Translations under genes and position numbers: made by a program | Notes under the pieces: generated by a model | Database searches by the model: none | Seen by the model: only the letters and a program-made list of their open reading frames with translations | Told to the model about the DNA's origin: nothing | Part shown: piece by piece, positions 23,369-24,317 of the stretch | How the letters are laid out: each line of letters begins with the position of its first letter | Position numbering within the stretch: the stretch's first letter is position 1 | Assembly: GCA_027021185.1 (NCBI GenBank) | Contig: JALUUU010000241.1 | Span: 1-24,317, forward strand | Origin: an archaeon | GTDB taxonomy: Archaea; Hydrothermarchaeota; Hydrothermarchaeia; Hydrothermarchaeales; JALUUU01 | Direction: 5' to 3' | DNA length: 24,317 nucleotides

Positions 23369-24317
23369 ATGAAGAAAGTGCTTGTCATCTCCGCCGCTTT
23401 TCTGGCTCTGGGGGGATTGATGTGGCACTTTTTTCATAAAGAAGAGACAGAATCTTTCTCCGCGGTTAAGACTGAGCGTATCAAGGAACCTGAAGCAAAC
23501 GTAGCAGTCGTGGCTCAGGGACTTGAGATTCCATGGAGCCTTGATTTTCTTCCGGATGGGAGCATGGTTGTGACTGAGCGCCCTGGAAGAGTGAGAATCG
23601 TCTCGCCCATAGAGGAGCTACTGCCTGAGCCAGCCCTCAGACTGAAGGACGTTGCTCACGTAGGAGAGGGTGGCCTTCTGGGAATAGCGGTTCATCCGGA
23701 GTTCGAGTCTAACGGCTTCATTTACCTGTATTACACTTATCGACGCGAGGGAGAGCTGGCTAATAAAGTTGTGCGATACAGGATGAATGGCAACATCCTG
23801 ACCATGGACAGGGTTATTCTCGACGGTATTCCCGGTGCCTCTATCCATAACGGTGGAAGAATAAAATTCGGGCCGGACGGCATGCTTTACGTCGCTACAG
23901 GCGACGCAGCCAGGCCGAGGCTTTCCCAGGATTTAAACTCCCTTGCCGGTAAGATTCTCAGAGTAAGAGATGACGGCACCGTCCCTGAGGACAACCCTTT
24001 TCCCGGTTCTCTGGTTTACTCCTTCGGCCACAGGAACCCTCAGGGTCTAACATGGGACTATAATAAGGTGTTATGGGCAACCGAACACGGATCACGAGGG
24101 ACCGACGAGGTCAATATTATCGTGGCTGGCAAAAACTACGGGTGGCCCATGATAAGGGGAAGCGAAGCAATGGGTGAGATGATGCGCCCAATCCTTCACA
24201 GCGGTGAAACAACATGGGCTCCCAGCGGAGCTGCCTTCTATAACGGCTCCATTTTCTTCACCGGGCTCAGGGGACAGGCTCTCTTTGAAGTTGCCCTCAA
24301 AAGCGGCAAACCTAGGC
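23369..24317 (+). CDS. PQQ-dependent aldose sugar dehydrogenase family (3'-truncated by window)
   Basis: N-terminal 316 residues of a soluble-GDH/Asd-type six-bladed beta-propeller; the gene runs off the window. A hydrophobic segment (about 4-22, VLVISAAFLALGGLMWHFF) without a lipobox cysteine suggests a membrane anchor with the propeller outside. Family motifs: GLEIPWSLDFLPDG (51-64), GEGGLLGIAVHPEF (99-112), SIHNGGRIKFGPDG with the candidate catalytic base H160, LAGKILRVRDDG (192-203), FGHRNPQGL (219-227) and TEHGSRGTDEVN (238-249). Relatives oxidise aldoses with PQQ and calcium. The ATG at 23369 follows GGAGGAG by 8 nt. No PQQ biosynthesis gene is visible, so cofactor source and true substrate are open. 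Confidence 0.9.
   Translation, partial: MKKVLVISAAFLALGGLMWHFFHKEETESFSAVKTERIKEPEANVAVVAQGLEIPWSLDFLPDGSMVVTERPGRVRIVSPIEELLPEPALRLKDVAHVGEGGLLGIAVHPEFESNGFIYLYYTYRREGELANKVVRYRMNGNILTMDRVILDGIPGASIHNGGRIKFGPDGMLYVATGDAARPRLSQDLNSLAGKILRVRDDGTVPEDNPFPGSLVYSFGHRNPQGLTWDYNKVLWATEHGSRGTDEVNIIVAGKNYGWPMIRGSEAMGEMMRPILHSGETTWAPSGAAFYNGSIFFTGLRGQALFEVALKSGKPR

Noticed and set aside
23182..23388. Minus-strand 68-residue ORF upstream of the subtilase.
   Set aside because: It covers the promoter spacer and the start of the sugar dehydrogenase, and shows no domain, signal peptide or ribosome site.

Overview
The window looks archaeal and euryarchaeal-like. It carries an archaeal-type S-adenosylmethionine synthetase, an archaeal DacZ-type c-di-AMP synthase, the two-subunit aconitase-X enzyme plus UbiD/UbiX of the archaeal mevalonate route, a site-2 protease and a very asparagine-sequon-rich secreted protease with PGF-pre-PGF-like modules. 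TATA-like boxes sit about 24-30 nt upstream of many start codons, which implies leaderless or short-leader mRNAs. Species cannot be fixed from the sequence. Genes are tightly packed; no tRNA, rRNA, CRISPR array or insertion sequence was seen, and no gene-free stretch exceeds about 200 bases.

Layout. Bases 1-982 (+): an unrecognised small ORF, then a lone cheC-like gene. Bases 994-3103 (-): dacZ then mat, preceded by a spacer with a perfect 12-bp inverted repeat. Bases 3293-5547 (-): argD-hisC, overlapping by 4 nt. Bases 5628-6827 (+): a Cas4/AddB-like Fe-S PD-(D/E)XK nuclease not linked to CRISPR. Bases 6830-7138 (-): a 102-aa protein. Bases 7218-9457 (+): an MgtC/DUF4010 membrane protein, thymidylate kinase, and two coupled small zinc-binding proteins; the second (51 aa, 9302-9457) is easily missed.

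Bases 9458-13129 (-) hold an overlapping four-gene operon: aconitase-X large subunit, an ATP-grasp enzyme, aconitase-X small subunit, and an M50 site-2 protease. Bases 13170-14132 (-) encode a Ca2+/cation antiporter, and 14218-14442 (+) a lysine-rich histone-H1-like small protein. Bases 14534-16332 (-) hold ubiX-ubiD. Together the aconitase-X pair and UbiD/UbiX match the phosphomevalonate dehydratase and anhydromevalonate-phosphate decarboxylase steps of archaeal isoprenoid synthesis, including prenyl-FMN cofactor supply.

Bases 16401-18154 (+) encode an SppA-type membrane protease and a secreted DUF4350-like protein, coupled by a 4-nt overlap. Bases 18160-23175 (-) encode a 1671-aa secreted subtilase mosaic. 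Bases 23369 to the window end (+) hold the N-terminal 316 residues of a PQQ-type aldose dehydrogenase. This right-hand third is an envelope and secretion region. The most notable points are the ATP-grasp gene between the two mevalonate dehydratase subunits, the unusual C-terminus of the subtilase, the small zinc-ribbon pair, and the structured spacer at 3172-3232.
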